DNA of 64,000 nucleotides, from assembly GCA_045119035.1 (NCBI GenBank), contig JBGVCU010000004.1, forward strand, positions 1 to 64,000, read 5' to 3'. Below, in pieces: positions 27,166-35,535 of the stretch. The translations under genes were made by a program, and so were the position numbers. Source of the DNA: CAYVQA01 sp045119035 (GTDB taxonomy: Bacteria > Bacillota_I > Bacilli_A > ML615J-28 > CAG-313). Every line of letters begins with the position of its first letter. Position 1 is the first letter of the stretch. Below the pieces are notes generated by a model. The model was not told the origin of the DNA. It saw only the letters and a program-made list of their open reading frames with translations, and did not search any database.

Positions 27166-27194
27166 AGTATACCACATTTTGATTTTTTTTGCAA
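27166..27194 (-). promoter_or_regulatory. Promoter of the ABC-nuclease operon
   Basis: Minus strand TTGCAA (27189-27194), 17 bases, TATACT (27166-27171). Just downstream GGTAT recurs (around 27168 and 27155), a possible operator half-site pair. I see no clear catabolite-response element. Confidence 0.65.
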
Positions 27195-27256
27195 GTATAT
27201 TAAAATCTTTTTTGCTATTTTAACTTATTTTGTCGAAGTCCTAATAAAGAACTTGT

Positions 27257-27290
27257 AAAAAAAAGAAGAGAAAACAAAATTTTCTCTTCT
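27257..27290 (-). terminator. Terminator of the dnaX-ybaB-recR operon
   Basis: AGAAGAGAAA (27264-27273) and TTTCTCTTCT (27281-27290) pair perfectly; TTTTTTTT follows on the minus strand. Confidence 0.75.
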
Positions 27291-27310
27291 ATTTGTTTAT
27301 CAAATATTTC

Positions 27311-27544
27311 CTACTTTAAAACGAACACATAAAGCAAGATTATAAATATGCCAACTACAGCAAAAGGAAACAAAACTTTTACCGACCATTTAACTAAACT
27401 TATAACACCAACGATAGCTAAAAACAACATTCCGATAACTAAAATCGACTGCATCATCGGTGATAAATCAAGAAACCAACCAAACAAAAAATCAATAATT
27501 TTACTACCAATATTATCTAAAAAAGACTGTAATGATAAATACAT
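27311..27544 (-). CDS. Small two-helix membrane protein downstream of recR
   Basis: A 77-residue hydrophobic protein with membrane segments at ~32-50 and ~55-75 and an amphipathic N-terminus (SLQSFLDNIGSKIIDFLFGW). It begins 10 bp after recR with a good GAGGTGAACAAATG site and ends just before the operon terminator, so it is a real gene. In Bacillus the post-recR genes are yaaL and bofA; this product lacks the PLN...G.PG motif of BofA and does not resemble YaaL. Function unknown. Confidence 0.6.
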   Translation of the reverse strand: MYLSLQSFLDNIGSKIIDFLFGWFLDLSPMMQSILVIGMLFLAIVGVISLVKWSVKVLFPFAVVGIFIILLYVFVLK

Positions 27545-27554
27545 TTGTTCACCT

Positions 27555-28148
27555 CTATTTTTTGTTTTCTAAAGCTCTAATTAAAGTTAATTCATCGATA
27601 TATTGAATATCACCAAAAGCAGGCAACCCATATCCTATACGAGTTATTTTTACATTATATTGAGATAATATTTTTTCAATATATAAAGCAGTTGTCTCTC
27701 CATTTGGATTAAAAGGAACAGCCAAAATAACTTCATTAATTTTTGAATTAATTATTCTAGTTTCTAGTTTATCTAAATTAATATCATCTGGACCAATTCC
27801 ATCAATTGGACTAATTAAAGATCCTAAAACATGATACAACCCGTTATAAGCACGTGTTTTTTCAATAACAATAGCATCTTTTGAATCTTTTACAACTAAA
27901 ACTTTCTCATTATTTCTAGCATTATCTAAACATATATCACATTCGTTATTATGTGACATTAACCCACATATAGGACAAAAAGAAATACTATTTTTAAAAT
28001 TAACAATATCACTTACAAGTTTATTTACTTCATCATCATTATATTTTTCTAAAATAGCATATGCATATCTTAAGGCTGTTTTTTTACCAACCCCTGGTAA
28101 ACGTTCAAAACTTTTAGCTAGTTTTTCAAGTTCAATATAAGCTTTCAA
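27555..28148 (-). CDS. recR: Recombination mediator RecR
   Basis: RecR acts with RecO, and in many bacteria RecF, to load RecA on gapped DNA. The 197 residues have the helix-hairpin-helix LPGVGKKTALRYAYAI, the four-Cys zinc site CPICGLMSHNNECDIC (residues ~58-73) and a Toprim domain (VLVVKDSKDAIVIE...HVLGSLISPIDGIGPDDI). Translation starts at a TTG codon with AGGAT upstream. It follows ybaB by 9 bp as in most Firmicutes. recF, its usual partner, is missing from its normal place beside gyrB. Confidence 0.96.
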   Translation of the reverse strand: MKAYIELEKLAKSFERLPGVGKKTALRYAYAILEKYNDDEVNKLVSDIVNFKNSISFCPICGLMSHNNECDICLDNARNNEKVLVVKDSKDAIVIEKTRAYNGLYHVLGSLISPIDGIGPDDINLDKLETRIINSKINEVILAVPFNPNGETTALYIEKILSQYNVKITRIGYGLPAFGDIQYIDELTLIRALENKK

Positions 28149-28157
28149 AACTAAATC

Positions 28158-28469
28158 CTAAAACATTCCACCCATACCACCAAGGAAAGCTTGGTATTTT
28201 GACATCTTAGCTTCTGTAAATTTTTCAACATCACGATAAGCTTGTGCAGTAGCTGCAACAATCATATCACCTAAAATTTCTAAATCATCAGAACCTTCAA
28301 CTTCAAATTCTGGGTCAATTTCTACACTTTTTAATTCTTTGTTTCCCATCACAATAACTGTAACTACATTATTTTTAACAGTAAATTCTGTTTCTTCAAT
28401 TTCTTTTTGTGCTTCAAGCATTTCTTTTTGCATTTGACGCACTTTTCTTAACATCGCTTGTTGATTCAT
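28158..28469 (-). CDS. ybaB: YbaB/EbfC nucleoid-associated protein
   Basis: A 103-residue DNA-binding protein of the YbaB/EbfC family; dimers with tweezer-like helices bind DNA without strong sequence preference. Seen: AMLRKVRQMQKEMLEAQKEI, a central beta strand pair (VTVIVMGNKELKSVEIDPEF) and the terminal YQAFLGGMGGMF. Its ATG overlaps the dnaX stop (TAATG), the usual dnaX-ybaB-recR arrangement, implying coupled translation. Confidence 0.95.
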   Translation of the reverse strand: MNQQAMLRKVRQMQKEMLEAQKEIEETEFTVKNNVVTVIVMGNKELKSVEIDPEFEVEGSDDLEILGDMIVAATAQAYRDVEKFTEAKMSKYQAFLGGMGGMF

Positions 28470-31225
28470 TAATCTTCTCTCCTAACATTTTTAAATCCAA
28501 AAATAGATGTAGCCTTTTCAAAGGTACGATCTTTAATTTCCGCTTCATCCTTTACAACAACAACTTTTAACTCAGGGTTATTAATTGGTGAAAGTTTAGG
28601 GAATCTAATACCAATAGCGTATTGACTATGATATTCTTTTCTTTTTTCTTGCCAAGTTTGTTCAGGTAAGGCAATAAAATCATATTCTCTACCAAAAGTA
28701 ATACGTAAAATATCACACGCTTCTTTATGTACTTTTGGTGTCATTAATCTATTACAATATGAAGCTTGTGAATAAACTAATAAAATAGTATTATTACCGT
28801 AAGCAACAAACATACCGTCTCTTAATAATTTCGCAATAGGGGCAGTTGTATTGCTTGATCCATTTGCTAGACGAATCCAACCAGAGGCAATTTCTGCTTT
28901 AGCGTGGCGTGATTCTTCTGATCTTGAATCATGTAATAATTGTTCAATGATAGATACATTATATATTTTATTTGTTTCATCAACTTCTTTTAAGTTGTTA
29001 ACAACAGAAGCTTTTTCTTCAGCAGCTTTAACTTCTACAGCTGGTTTAACTTCTTCTACAACAACTTTGTTTAAAACTTCTTTTTCAACTATAATCGGTT
29101 TTTGTTTTACTTCTTCTAGAGCAACAGGTTCAGTTGCTTTTTCAACAACAACAGGAGTTTGTTTTTTACTTACTTCTTCTTTAACAGAATCTAAAGATTT
29201 TTGTAAATTAACAACTCTTTCGTTTAATCTAAAGTTATATTCTTTAACATCGTTGATATATTTATATATATCATTTACTTTTTCATCAAAATTATTATTT
29301 CCAATTGTCTCTAATTTTAAGCTAAATTCATTAATTTTATTATTAAAGCTTTCTGATTTATTTAATAATTCGTTAATTTCAAAACGAATGTTTTCATTAT
29401 TTGTTTTTACACTTGTAATTTCATCATTAATAGATGCAAAATCACTTGAATAATCTACAGTTGGAATTTCTTTTAAAATTGTTTCTTTTAATTCATCGAT
29501 ATCAAAATCAATACCCTTATTGTCACCATTTACAATTTTATTAACTAAAACTAAATAATTTTCTTTAAGTTCAGATAATTCTTTACTGTATGTTTCAAAG
29601 TTATTAGAACGTTGATTGGTTTCAAAATCAATAATATAACTCATTAACTGATCAATATTTTCTTCAAGTTCGTTAATTTTGTTGTTATCAACACTAACGT
29701 TATTAACAACTTCTGGTTTTCTATTTTTTAACTCCTCAACTTCATTAAATAAAGTATCGTATTTAGTTAAATCTACAGTTACATTTTCTTTATTTTCAAG
29801 CGCTTCAAGTCTTACAATGAACTCATCACTTACACTAGATACATTTTCAACACTATTAGAAATATTTAAACTCGCTATTTGAGTTTCTAATAAATTAATT
29901 TTTTCTTCAATCTTTTGAGGGATTGTTGAATTAGTAGAGGCAACTTCTTCAAGTAAAGTTAATTTTCCTAAAGTTGCTTCTTTAAATTCAAATAATTTTA
30001 ATCCATCAAGTTGTTCTATAATTTTTTGGACACGCAGTTCTAGTTCACTAACTTTAATTTCTAATTCTTGATTTGCCATGTTTGATTGTAACACTACTTT
30101 TTCATTATTTGAATTAGTTACTTTTTCTGTTAATAAATCATCTAATGAAGTTGATACAATTTTCATAATAGCAACTTCTAAATAAATCTTACTTGAATTA
30201 GAATATTTAATTTTATTATTAGCATCCATTAATACATCAATGTAATAAAAAATTAATTGAGTATTAATTCTACTTAATAAAGATTTGAATTCTTCTGTAT
30301 TATATATATTTCTAAAGTTGTGATTTTCAACTTTATTCTTAAATAATAATACGTCTCTACAAAATTGAATCAAATTGCTTGTTAATCTGCTTATTTCTTT
30401 TCCCATTTCAATAAGTTCATCAACAATACTTAAACTTTTAGCTGCATCTTTTGCTAAAAAAGCATTTAGAAGTTCAATTAACTTATAGTCAGACACACGT
30501 CCTGTAACACTATCGATATCTTCTAAAGTTATTTCTCCTTCAGAAAAAGAATTAACTTGATCTAAAATATTAACAGCATCACGCATTCCACCTTCAGCAG
30601 CTTCTGCAATAGCAAATAGTGCTTTTTCATTAGCATTAATGTTTTCTTCTAAACAAATTTGTTCTAATCTTTCAACAATTTCATTATTATTTAATTGTAA
30701 AAAATCAAATCTTTGACATCTAGATAAAATTGTAGAAGGTATTTTATGAGGTTCTGTTGTTGCTAAAACAAACATAACATGCACAGGTGGTTCTTCTAAA
30801 GTCTTTAATAAAGCGTTAAAAGCAGAGATACTTAACATATGCGCTTCATCTATAATATATACCTTTTTATTTAAAGTACCCGGTAAATAATTTACTTTTT
30901 CAAGTAATGAACGCATTTCATCAACACCGTTATTACTTGCAGCATCGATTTCTACAATATCTGGAGTTTCGTTATTTTGAATTGATAAACAGTTACTACA
31001 CTTATTACAAGGTTCACCATTAATAGGCTCTAAACAGTTAACTGCTTTTGCTAAAATTCTAGCAATAGTTGTTTTACCAATCCCACGTTGACCACTAAAT
31101 ACATATGCATGTGATGTTTTTTGATTAATCACCGCATTTTTTAGCGTTCTAATAATATGTTTTTGACCAGCAACTTCATCAAAAGAATTTGGTCTATAAT
31201 TTCTATATAGTGCAATATAAGACAT
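28469..31225 (-). CDS. dnaX: DNA polymerase III tau subunit with a very long coiled-coil insert
   Basis: Clamp-loader ATPase of the replisome. Domains I-III (~1-360) are canonical: Walker A SGQRGIGKTTIARILAKAVN, zinc site C-x(8)-C-x2-C-x2-C around CNKCSNC, IDEAHMLSISAFNALLKTLE, and sensor ILSRCQRFDF. The total is 918 residues, against roughly 560 for Bacillus and 643 for E. coli tau. The surplus lies at ~370-760: a Leu/Glu/Asn/Lys-rich predicted coiled coil, then a Val/Glu/Lys/Pro-rich linker. A conserved-looking C-terminal domain (~765-918; IASGWIRLANGSSN, FGREYDFIALPEQTWQEKRK) could correspond to tau domain V. Start GAGGTGTAGCTATG. Confidence 0.93.
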   Translation of the reverse strand: MSYIALYRNYRPNSFDEVAGQKHIIRTLKNAVINQKTSHAYVFSGQRGIGKTTIARILAKAVNCLEPINGEPCNKCSNCLSIQNNETPDIVEIDAASNNGVDEMRSLLEKVNYLPGTLNKKVYIIDEAHMLSISAFNALLKTLEEPPVHVMFVLATTEPHKIPSTILSRCQRFDFLQLNNNEIVERLEQICLEENINANEKALFAIAEAAEGGMRDAVNILDQVNSFSEGEITLEDIDSVTGRVSDYKLIELLNAFLAKDAAKSLSIVDELIEMGKEISRLTSNLIQFCRDVLLFKNKVENHNFRNIYNTEEFKSLLSRINTQLIFYYIDVLMDANNKIKYSNSSKIYLEVAIMKIVSTSLDDLLTEKVTNSNNEKVVLQSNMANQELEIKVSELELRVQKIIEQLDGLKLFEFKEATLGKLTLLEEVASTNSTIPQKIEEKINLLETQIASLNISNSVENVSSVSDEFIVRLEALENKENVTVDLTKYDTLFNEVEELKNRKPEVVNNVSVDNNKINELEENIDQLMSYIIDFETNQRSNNFETYSKELSELKENYLVLVNKIVNGDNKGIDFDIDELKETILKEIPTVDYSSDFASINDEITSVKTNNENIRFEINELLNKSESFNNKINEFSLKLETIGNNNFDEKVNDIYKYINDVKEYNFRLNERVVNLQKSLDSVKEEVSKKQTPVVVEKATEPVALEEVKQKPIIVEKEVLNKVVVEEVKPAVEVKAAEEKASVVNNLKEVDETNKIYNVSIIEQLLHDSRSEESRHAKAEIASGWIRLANGSSNTTAPIAKLLRDGMFVAYGNNTILLVYSQASYCNRLMTPKVHKEACDILRITFGREYDFIALPEQTWQEKRKEYHSQYAIGIRFPKLSPINNPELKVVVVKDEAEIKDRTFEKATSIFGFKNVRRED

Positions 31226-31266
31226 AGCTACACCTCAATTAATAATTTATTATTTCTATCTTTTTA

Positions 31267-31272
31267 ATTATA
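31267..31272 (-). promoter_or_regulatory. -10 box of the dnaX operon promoter
   Basis: Minus strand TATAAT about 40 bases before the dnaX start. The -35 region is poor (CTTTAA at 17 bases). No SRP RNA, which often precedes dnaX in Firmicutes, is visible in 31226-31351. Confidence 0.5.
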
Positions 31273-31354
31273 ACATATTTCACATTTTTTTTAAAGTGTA
31301 TAGATATTATTTTTTAAAACGTATCTTTTTTAATAAAATATCATATTATTATTG

Positions 31355-32287
31355 ATGTATAACAAATATTTGTTTTTCTTTATTTTATTTATATTATTAG
31401 GAATATATATATTCTTTAAAGGATTAAAACTATTTTCGAATAACTTTAACAACTTGAGCTTAAAAAAGCATTTATATTTTCTAAATAATCTTCATCCAAT
31501 AGCTATAATTTGCATAGGTATACTAAGTTCTGCTTTAATTCAATCAACAGCAATATGCATTTCTCTAACCATCCCTTTAATCAATAATAACACAATTAAT
31601 ATAAAAAACGGCTTATATCTTGTTGCCGGTTTTAACGTAGGAACCGTAAGTAGCTTACTAATAAGCGGCAACCATATGTTTTTTTGGATAGTTATATTAG
31701 CAATACTATCTTTTTATTTTATCTTATTTAGTATATCAAACAAAAAATTTATATATATGTATAAATTACCGATAGGAATATTATTAGTTTATTTAGGGCT
31801 TTTCATATTAAAACTAAGTTTTAAAAACATTATTAATACAAGTTTATTTAATTTTATTCTTACAGAACTAAAAAGCAATACAAAATCATTTATTTATGGA
31901 ATTATACTATCAGCAATTATCCAATCAGGCTCAATAATAAACAATACATTTCAAGAATTATATATATTATCAAGTGTTTCATTAGATTCTATTTTGTTAA
32001 TAATAATCGGATCAAATATTGGAAGTACTTTAATTGGTCTTTTTGTTTCATTAAAATATAATGTAGAATCAAAGTTAGTTGCTTATTTTCATATTATGTT
32101 AAATACAATTGGATCGCTACTTTTTTTAATCTTATTTAATACAACAAAATCAATTTTAATAAACTTAACACCTATTAAACATTTACATGTATCTATTTTT
32201 CACCTAATGTTTAATATTTCATCAGCAGTTATAATTATTCCGTTCATCCGTTTTTATATAAAAAAAGGCACATATAGTGCCTTTTAA
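31355..32287 (+). CDS. Na+/Pi cotransporter-family membrane protein (NptA-like, without PhoU)
   Basis: A 310-residue polytopic protein, about eight helices. It has two inverted-repeat QS motifs typical of the Na/Pi-cotransporter II family (GILSSALIQSTAICISLT near 57 and GIILSAIIQSGSIIN near 185) and GSNIGSTLIG near 223. Family members are often ~540 residues with a C-terminal PhoU domain; this one lacks it. An in-frame TTG directly precedes the ATG; ATG at 31355 is preferred. No Shine-Dalgarno is visible, so the message may be leaderless or poorly translated. It is one of few plus-strand genes on the left arm, divergent from dnaX. Confidence 0.7.
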   Translation: MYNKYLFFFILFILLGIYIFFKGLKLFSNNFNNLSLKKHLYFLNNLHPIAIICIGILSSALIQSTAICISLTIPLINNNTINIKNGLYLVAGFNVGTVSSLLISGNHMFFWIVILAILSFYFILFSISNKKFIYMYKLPIGILLVYLGLFILKLSFKNIINTSLFNFILTELKSNTKSFIYGIILSAIIQSGSIINNTFQELYILSSVSLDSILLIIIGSNIGSTLIGLFVSLKYNVESKLVAYFHIMLNTIGSLLFLILFNTTKSILINLTPIKHLHVSIFHLMFNISSAVIIIPFIRFYIKKGTYSAF

Positions 32288-32297
32288 TTATTATTTT
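32263..32297. terminator. Bidirectional terminator between converging genes
   Basis: AAAAAAGGCAC / GTGCCTTTT hairpin (stem GGCAC 32267-32271 with GTGCC 32277-32281) with A and T tracts on both sides. It serves the plus-strand transporter gene and the minus-strand SPFH gene. Confidence 0.75.
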
Positions 32298-33277
32298 TTA
32301 TCATCAAATAATTCTTTTGCAGAAACAGCAAGTCCAGCTAATCCTTGTAAGTCAGATGGAATAATAATTTTTGTTGCTTGACCATCTGCTACTTTTTCTA
32401 AAGATTCTAGTGCTTTTAAAGAAAGAACGCCTTTATCTACACCAACTTCTTTAATCATTCTTAAACCTTCTGCTGTAGCTTTATTAATTTCAAGAATAGA
32501 TTTAGCTTGTCCTTCAGCTTCTCTAATTAAAGCTTCTTTTTTAGCATCTGCTCTTAAAATTTCTGATTCTTTAATACCTTCAGCTTTTAAAATTGCTGCT
32601 CTTTTTTCCCCTTCAGCAAGAAGAATCGCTTCACGTCTTTCACGTTCAGCACGCATTTGTTTTTCCATTGCATCTCTAATATCTTTAGGAGGCATAATGT
32701 TTTTGATTTCTACACGTAAAACTTTTATTCCCCATGGATCTGTAGCTTCATCTAAAATTCCACAAACTTGTTCGTTAACTGCAGTTCTACTAGTTAAAGC
32801 TTCATCTAAATCTAGATTACCAATAATATTTCTTATAGCTGTTGTTGTTAAATTATCAATAGCTTTAATTGGATCAGAAACTCCATAAACATATTGTTTT
32901 GGATCAGAAATTTGATAATAAACAACAGTATCAATTTGCATTGTAACATTGTCTTTTGTAATTACAGGTTGTGGAGCAAAATCAATTACTTGTTCTTTTA
33001 AACTAACAATACCTAATTTTCTTCCACTTGAACTATAACCACCGTCAGCAACTCTTTGAATAAACGGAACTAAGAAATGTACCCCTGCACCCCAAGTTTT
33101 ATGATATTTACCAAGTTTTTCAATTACATACGCATTTGTTTGTGAAACAAATTTAATATGTGAAATACAGATAATTAATACTACTATACCAATAATGGCA
33201 AGACAAATAAGAAAAATTTCTCCACCAGATAATTCTGGTTCTAAATTACCTTGATTAGAAACTAAATATTTTAACAT
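32291..33277 (-). CDS. SPFH/stomatin-family membrane protein (QmcA-like)
   Basis: A 328-residue band-7 protein. One N-terminal membrane helix (~20-42) is followed by the SPFH domain (FVSQTNAYVIEKLGKYHKTW, VDTVVYYQISDPKQYVYGV, TTAIRNIIGNLDLDEALTSR) and a long Ala/Glu/Lys-rich coiled coil (MRAERERREAILLAEGEKRA). Such proteins form large membrane-attached cages and partner with NfeD proteins or FtsH-type proteases. The NfeD gene lies directly upstream in the same operon. Start AAAGGAGGATTTAAAATG is near perfect. Confidence 0.9.
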   Translation of the reverse strand: MLKYLVSNQGNLEPELSGGEIFLICLAIIGIVVLIICISHIKFVSQTNAYVIEKLGKYHKTWGAGVHFLVPFIQRVADGGYSSSGRKLGIVSLKEQVIDFAPQPVITKDNVTMQIDTVVYYQISDPKQYVYGVSDPIKAIDNLTTTAIRNIIGNLDLDEALTSRTAVNEQVCGILDEATDPWGIKVLRVEIKNIMPPKDIRDAMEKQMRAERERREAILLAEGEKRAAILKAEGIKESEILRADAKKEALIREAEGQAKSILEINKATAEGLRMIKEVGVDKGVLSLKALESLEKVADGQATKIIIPSDLQGLAGLAVSAKELFDDKK

Positions 33278-33291
33278 TTTAAATCCTCCTT

Positions 33292-33783
33292 TTATTTAAT
33301 TTCAATTTCATTAACTTTTTCAACAATCAATTTATTTCCATCAATATAAGAAATAATTGCTTTTTCGCCAACTTCAAAAACTTCGTCATTTTTATTTATT
33401 GCAGTCCATCTTTGATAGTTTACTTTTATTTCCCCTTTTTCATCTCCAACAATCTTCTTTGTAATAACTCCTGTCATTCCAATCAATTTATCAACATTCG
33501 TTGGAATATTCTCATTATTATTAAACTTTTTAATTAATGGTCTTGTTGCTATAACCAAAATAGCACTAACAACAACAAACACTAAAAACTGAACTAATAA
33601 ACTTACCTTACATACAGCAAGAACTAATGAAACAAGTCCACTTAAAGCAAACCAACATGAAACAAGTTCAGATGTTTCTGTTTCAATTATGATTGCGCCG
33701 ATTATAACGATTGTCCATATCGCAATCATGATGTATCTTGTTGTTGGTGAAATACTTAAAAATACATTTAAAAATTCATTCAT
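33292..33783 (-). CDS. NfeD-family membrane protein
   Basis: A 163-residue protein: hydrophobic part with about three helices (~15-80), then a soluble OB-fold domain (~95-160; LIGMTGVITKKIVGDEKGEIKVNYQRWTA, GEKAIISYIDGNKLIVEKV) that defines NfeD. NfeD and SPFH genes are commonly paired, as here, and the OB domain is thought to bind the SPFH partner. The short form lacks the serine-protease domain of longer NfeD proteins. It lies 14 bp from the SPFH gene and 1 bp from the 126-residue gene. Confidence 0.85.
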   Translation of the reverse strand: MNEFLNVFLSISPTTRYIMIAIWTIVIIGAIIIETETSELVSCWFALSGLVSLVLAVCKVSLLVQFLVFVVVSAILVIATRPLIKKFNNNENIPTNVDKLIGMTGVITKKIVGDEKGEIKVNYQRWTAINKNDEVFEVGEKAIISYIDGNKLIVEKVNEIEIK

Positions 33784-33784
33784 A

Positions 33785-34165
33785 TTATTTTACCTCATTT
33801 ACAATAGTTGCAATTAACATTTTATATCTATTATTCCATTTTGCATTAAACTTAAATGCAGAACTTTGTTCAAAATCTAAATTAAATACTTTAGACAATT
33901 CATCAATTAAAGCTTTACCAGTTATTCTACTATAAGATTTCTTAATTGATAGTTTCTTTAAACTTTCTTTAGATATATCTTGCTTTTCAACGTCTTCTTT
34001 GCTTAAACTTTTAATAACTAATTCTTTTGTTTCTCTACTAACTCCAACTATTACTGAATACGAATCTTTAATAAAATCAGTGGCTTGTTTATTTAATGTA
34101 ATATTATTTGAATATATAGTTAAAACACCAGAATCACTTTGACTAGATAACCATTCAATTTTCAT
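33785..34165 (-). CDS. Hypothetical protein heading the NfeD-SPFH operon
   Basis: A 126-residue soluble protein starting MKIEWLSSQSDSGVLTIYSN. The N-terminal ~60 residues are beta-rich with GVSRETKELVIKSLSKED; the second half (SYSRITGKALIDELSKVFNL, FKFNAKWNNRYKMLIATI) alternates helix and strand. I do not recognise the family with confidence. No membrane segment. Strong GGAGGACAATATCATG start and one-base spacing to the NfeD gene imply co-expression, so it may regulate or assist that membrane complex. Confidence 0.6.
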   Translation of the reverse strand: MKIEWLSSQSDSGVLTIYSNNITLNKQATDFIKDSYSVIVGVSRETKELVIKSLSKEDVEKQDISKESLKKLSIKKSYSRITGKALIDELSKVFNLDFEQSSAFKFNAKWNNRYKMLIATIVNEVK

Positions 34166-34268
34166 GATATTGTCCTCCTTTATATATATTATATTATTAA
34201 AAAAATATTAATGCAATCAAAATGATAAAAAATGTATCAAAATGTATTTTTGTGTATCATATAAGATT

Positions 34269-34303
34269 AAAAAAAACAAACTAGCTTAAACTAGTTTGTT
34301 AAT
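34269..34303 (-). terminator. Terminator of the 354-residue membrane protein gene
   Basis: AACAAACTAG (34275-34284) pairs perfectly with CTAGTTTGTT (34291-34300), 6-base loop; on the minus strand TTTTTTAATC follows. Confidence 0.75.
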
Positions 34304-34306
34304 TTA

Positions 34307-35371
34307 TTATTTAGTTTTTTTTGTTGCTTTCTTGCTAGCTTTTAAGTTTTTAATTCTTCTTTGTTCTTCAGTAGTTACTTCTTCTGTAGACCAAATAGCA
34401 TAGAATAAGATACCTAAAATACCAGATAACACTAATGTTAAAGCTCCTTGCCATAATAATGTAGGCCAAATGAATTTAATATATGAATATCCATGTTTTG
34501 AATAATCATTATTATATCCATCTTCTACACCAGTTTGAGCTTCGAACGCTTCACCACTTAATAATTGATCTTTAGATAAAGCAAAAGTTGCTAATGTTTT
34601 GAAACCAACACTTTCAGAACTTTTTGAGAATTGGTTTACAATCATGAATGTATATCCTTCACCTACACTTAAACCATCTTCAATTTCATCTTCATAAATT
34701 TCATCTAAATCAGAGAAATTATTAAAAGATGCATTTTGAGTTGTATTAAATAATGTAGAATGATATGCATATGCTTCTGCATCATCTTTAACATTTGTTG
34801 CGTTGTGATCAACTAAAGTAGATGCACTTAAAACATCTGCTGAAACAACTTTATCAGAAATAATTACAGATTGTGCATTATCGTTACGATTTAACGCATC
34901 GTGTCCAGCTTTTACAGCAGCTTCTCCAGTTCCTTTAATAACAACAACTTTTAATTGAGAATTTTGTTCAAAATGAACACCTTCTGATTTTTCAAAATCA
35001 GCTACAGAATTGAATTTTTCATTTGTATATTTGATATCGTATAAATATAATGAATATGCTGTATCGATTACTGTTTTTTCTTCAACTGTTGATAATCCAG
35101 TATGTCCGTATAAAACTACTTTGAAGTCATCTACAGAAACTTGTGTATCAATTAATTTAAATTTATTTGAACTTAATTGGATACCTTTTCTAACTTCATC
35201 TGTTACAGATCCATCTTCATCAAAATAATCGCTAACTACATAGTTATTATATTTGTTTTGATTTGTTGGATAGTTTCCAATAGCTCCGTATGAATAAGCA
35301 ACGATAAATGCTGTACAAACTAATGGAAATAGAATTGATATAATAAAAGGTATAACTTTAATTTTTTTCAT
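34307..35371 (-). CDS. Unrecognised two-helix membrane protein with an extracytoplasmic domain
   Basis: A 354-residue protein with an N-terminal membrane helix (~8-28) and a second near the C-terminus (~305-328), leaving a ~275-residue domain outside the cell and a short basic cytosolic tail (KNLKASKKATKKTK). The external domain has features such as KLKVVVIKGTGEAAVKAG-like segments (QLKVVVIKGTGEAAVKAGHD), SVIISDKVVSADVLSAS and ESVGFKTLATFALSKDQLL. Topology is reminiscent of TPM-domain proteins (YgcG-like), whose residues LVVVVT...A..A are loosely echoed, but I am not sure. Single-gene unit with GGAGGTTACAATG start and its own terminator. Confidence 0.6.
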   Translation of the reverse strand: MKKIKVIPFIISILFPLVCTAFIVAYSYGAIGNYPTNQNKYNNYVVSDYFDEDGSVTDEVRKGIQLSSNKFKLIDTQVSVDDFKVVLYGHTGLSTVEEKTVIDTAYSLYLYDIKYTNEKFNSVADFEKSEGVHFEQNSQLKVVVIKGTGEAAVKAGHDALNRNDNAQSVIISDKVVSADVLSASTLVDHNATNVKDDAEAYAYHSTLFNTTQNASFNNFSDLDEIYEDEIEDGLSVGEGYTFMIVNQFSKSSESVGFKTLATFALSKDQLLSGEAFEAQTGVEDGYNNDYSKHGYSYIKFIWPTLLWQGALTLVLSGILGILFYAIWSTEEVTTEEQRRIKNLKASKKATKKTK

Positions 35372-35501
35372 TGTAACCTCCTAATTGACTAATCTTTGGT
35401 ATTATACCATAATTGCTTAAAAATATCAAATAATATAAAACAATTTTTCAAAAAGTTCACAAAAATCAATAATTACTAAGTATAAACATATATATGATTA
35501 T

Positions 35502-35529
35502 AAAAAAAGGAAGCACATACTTCCTTTTT
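35502..35529 (-). terminator. Terminator of asnS
   Basis: AAAAAAAGGAAG / CTTCCTTTTT hairpin (GGAAG 35509-35513, CTTCC 35520-35524) followed on the minus strand by TTTTTTT. Confidence 0.7.
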
Positions 35530-35535
35530 CGTTTC

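Noticed and set aside
27311..27544. bofA at its Bacillus position after recR
   Set aside because: The product lacks the PLN...G.PG motif; the BofA-like protein is at 10659-10853.
28851..29453. 200-residue plus-strand ORF
   Set aside because: Antisense shadow of the coiled-coil part of dnaX; Ser/Leu-rich composition is what reverse reading of such DNA gives.
31226..31351. SRP (4.5S) RNA upstream of dnaX
   Set aside because: The interval is too short and lacks the conserved GGAGGTAGC-type hairpin.
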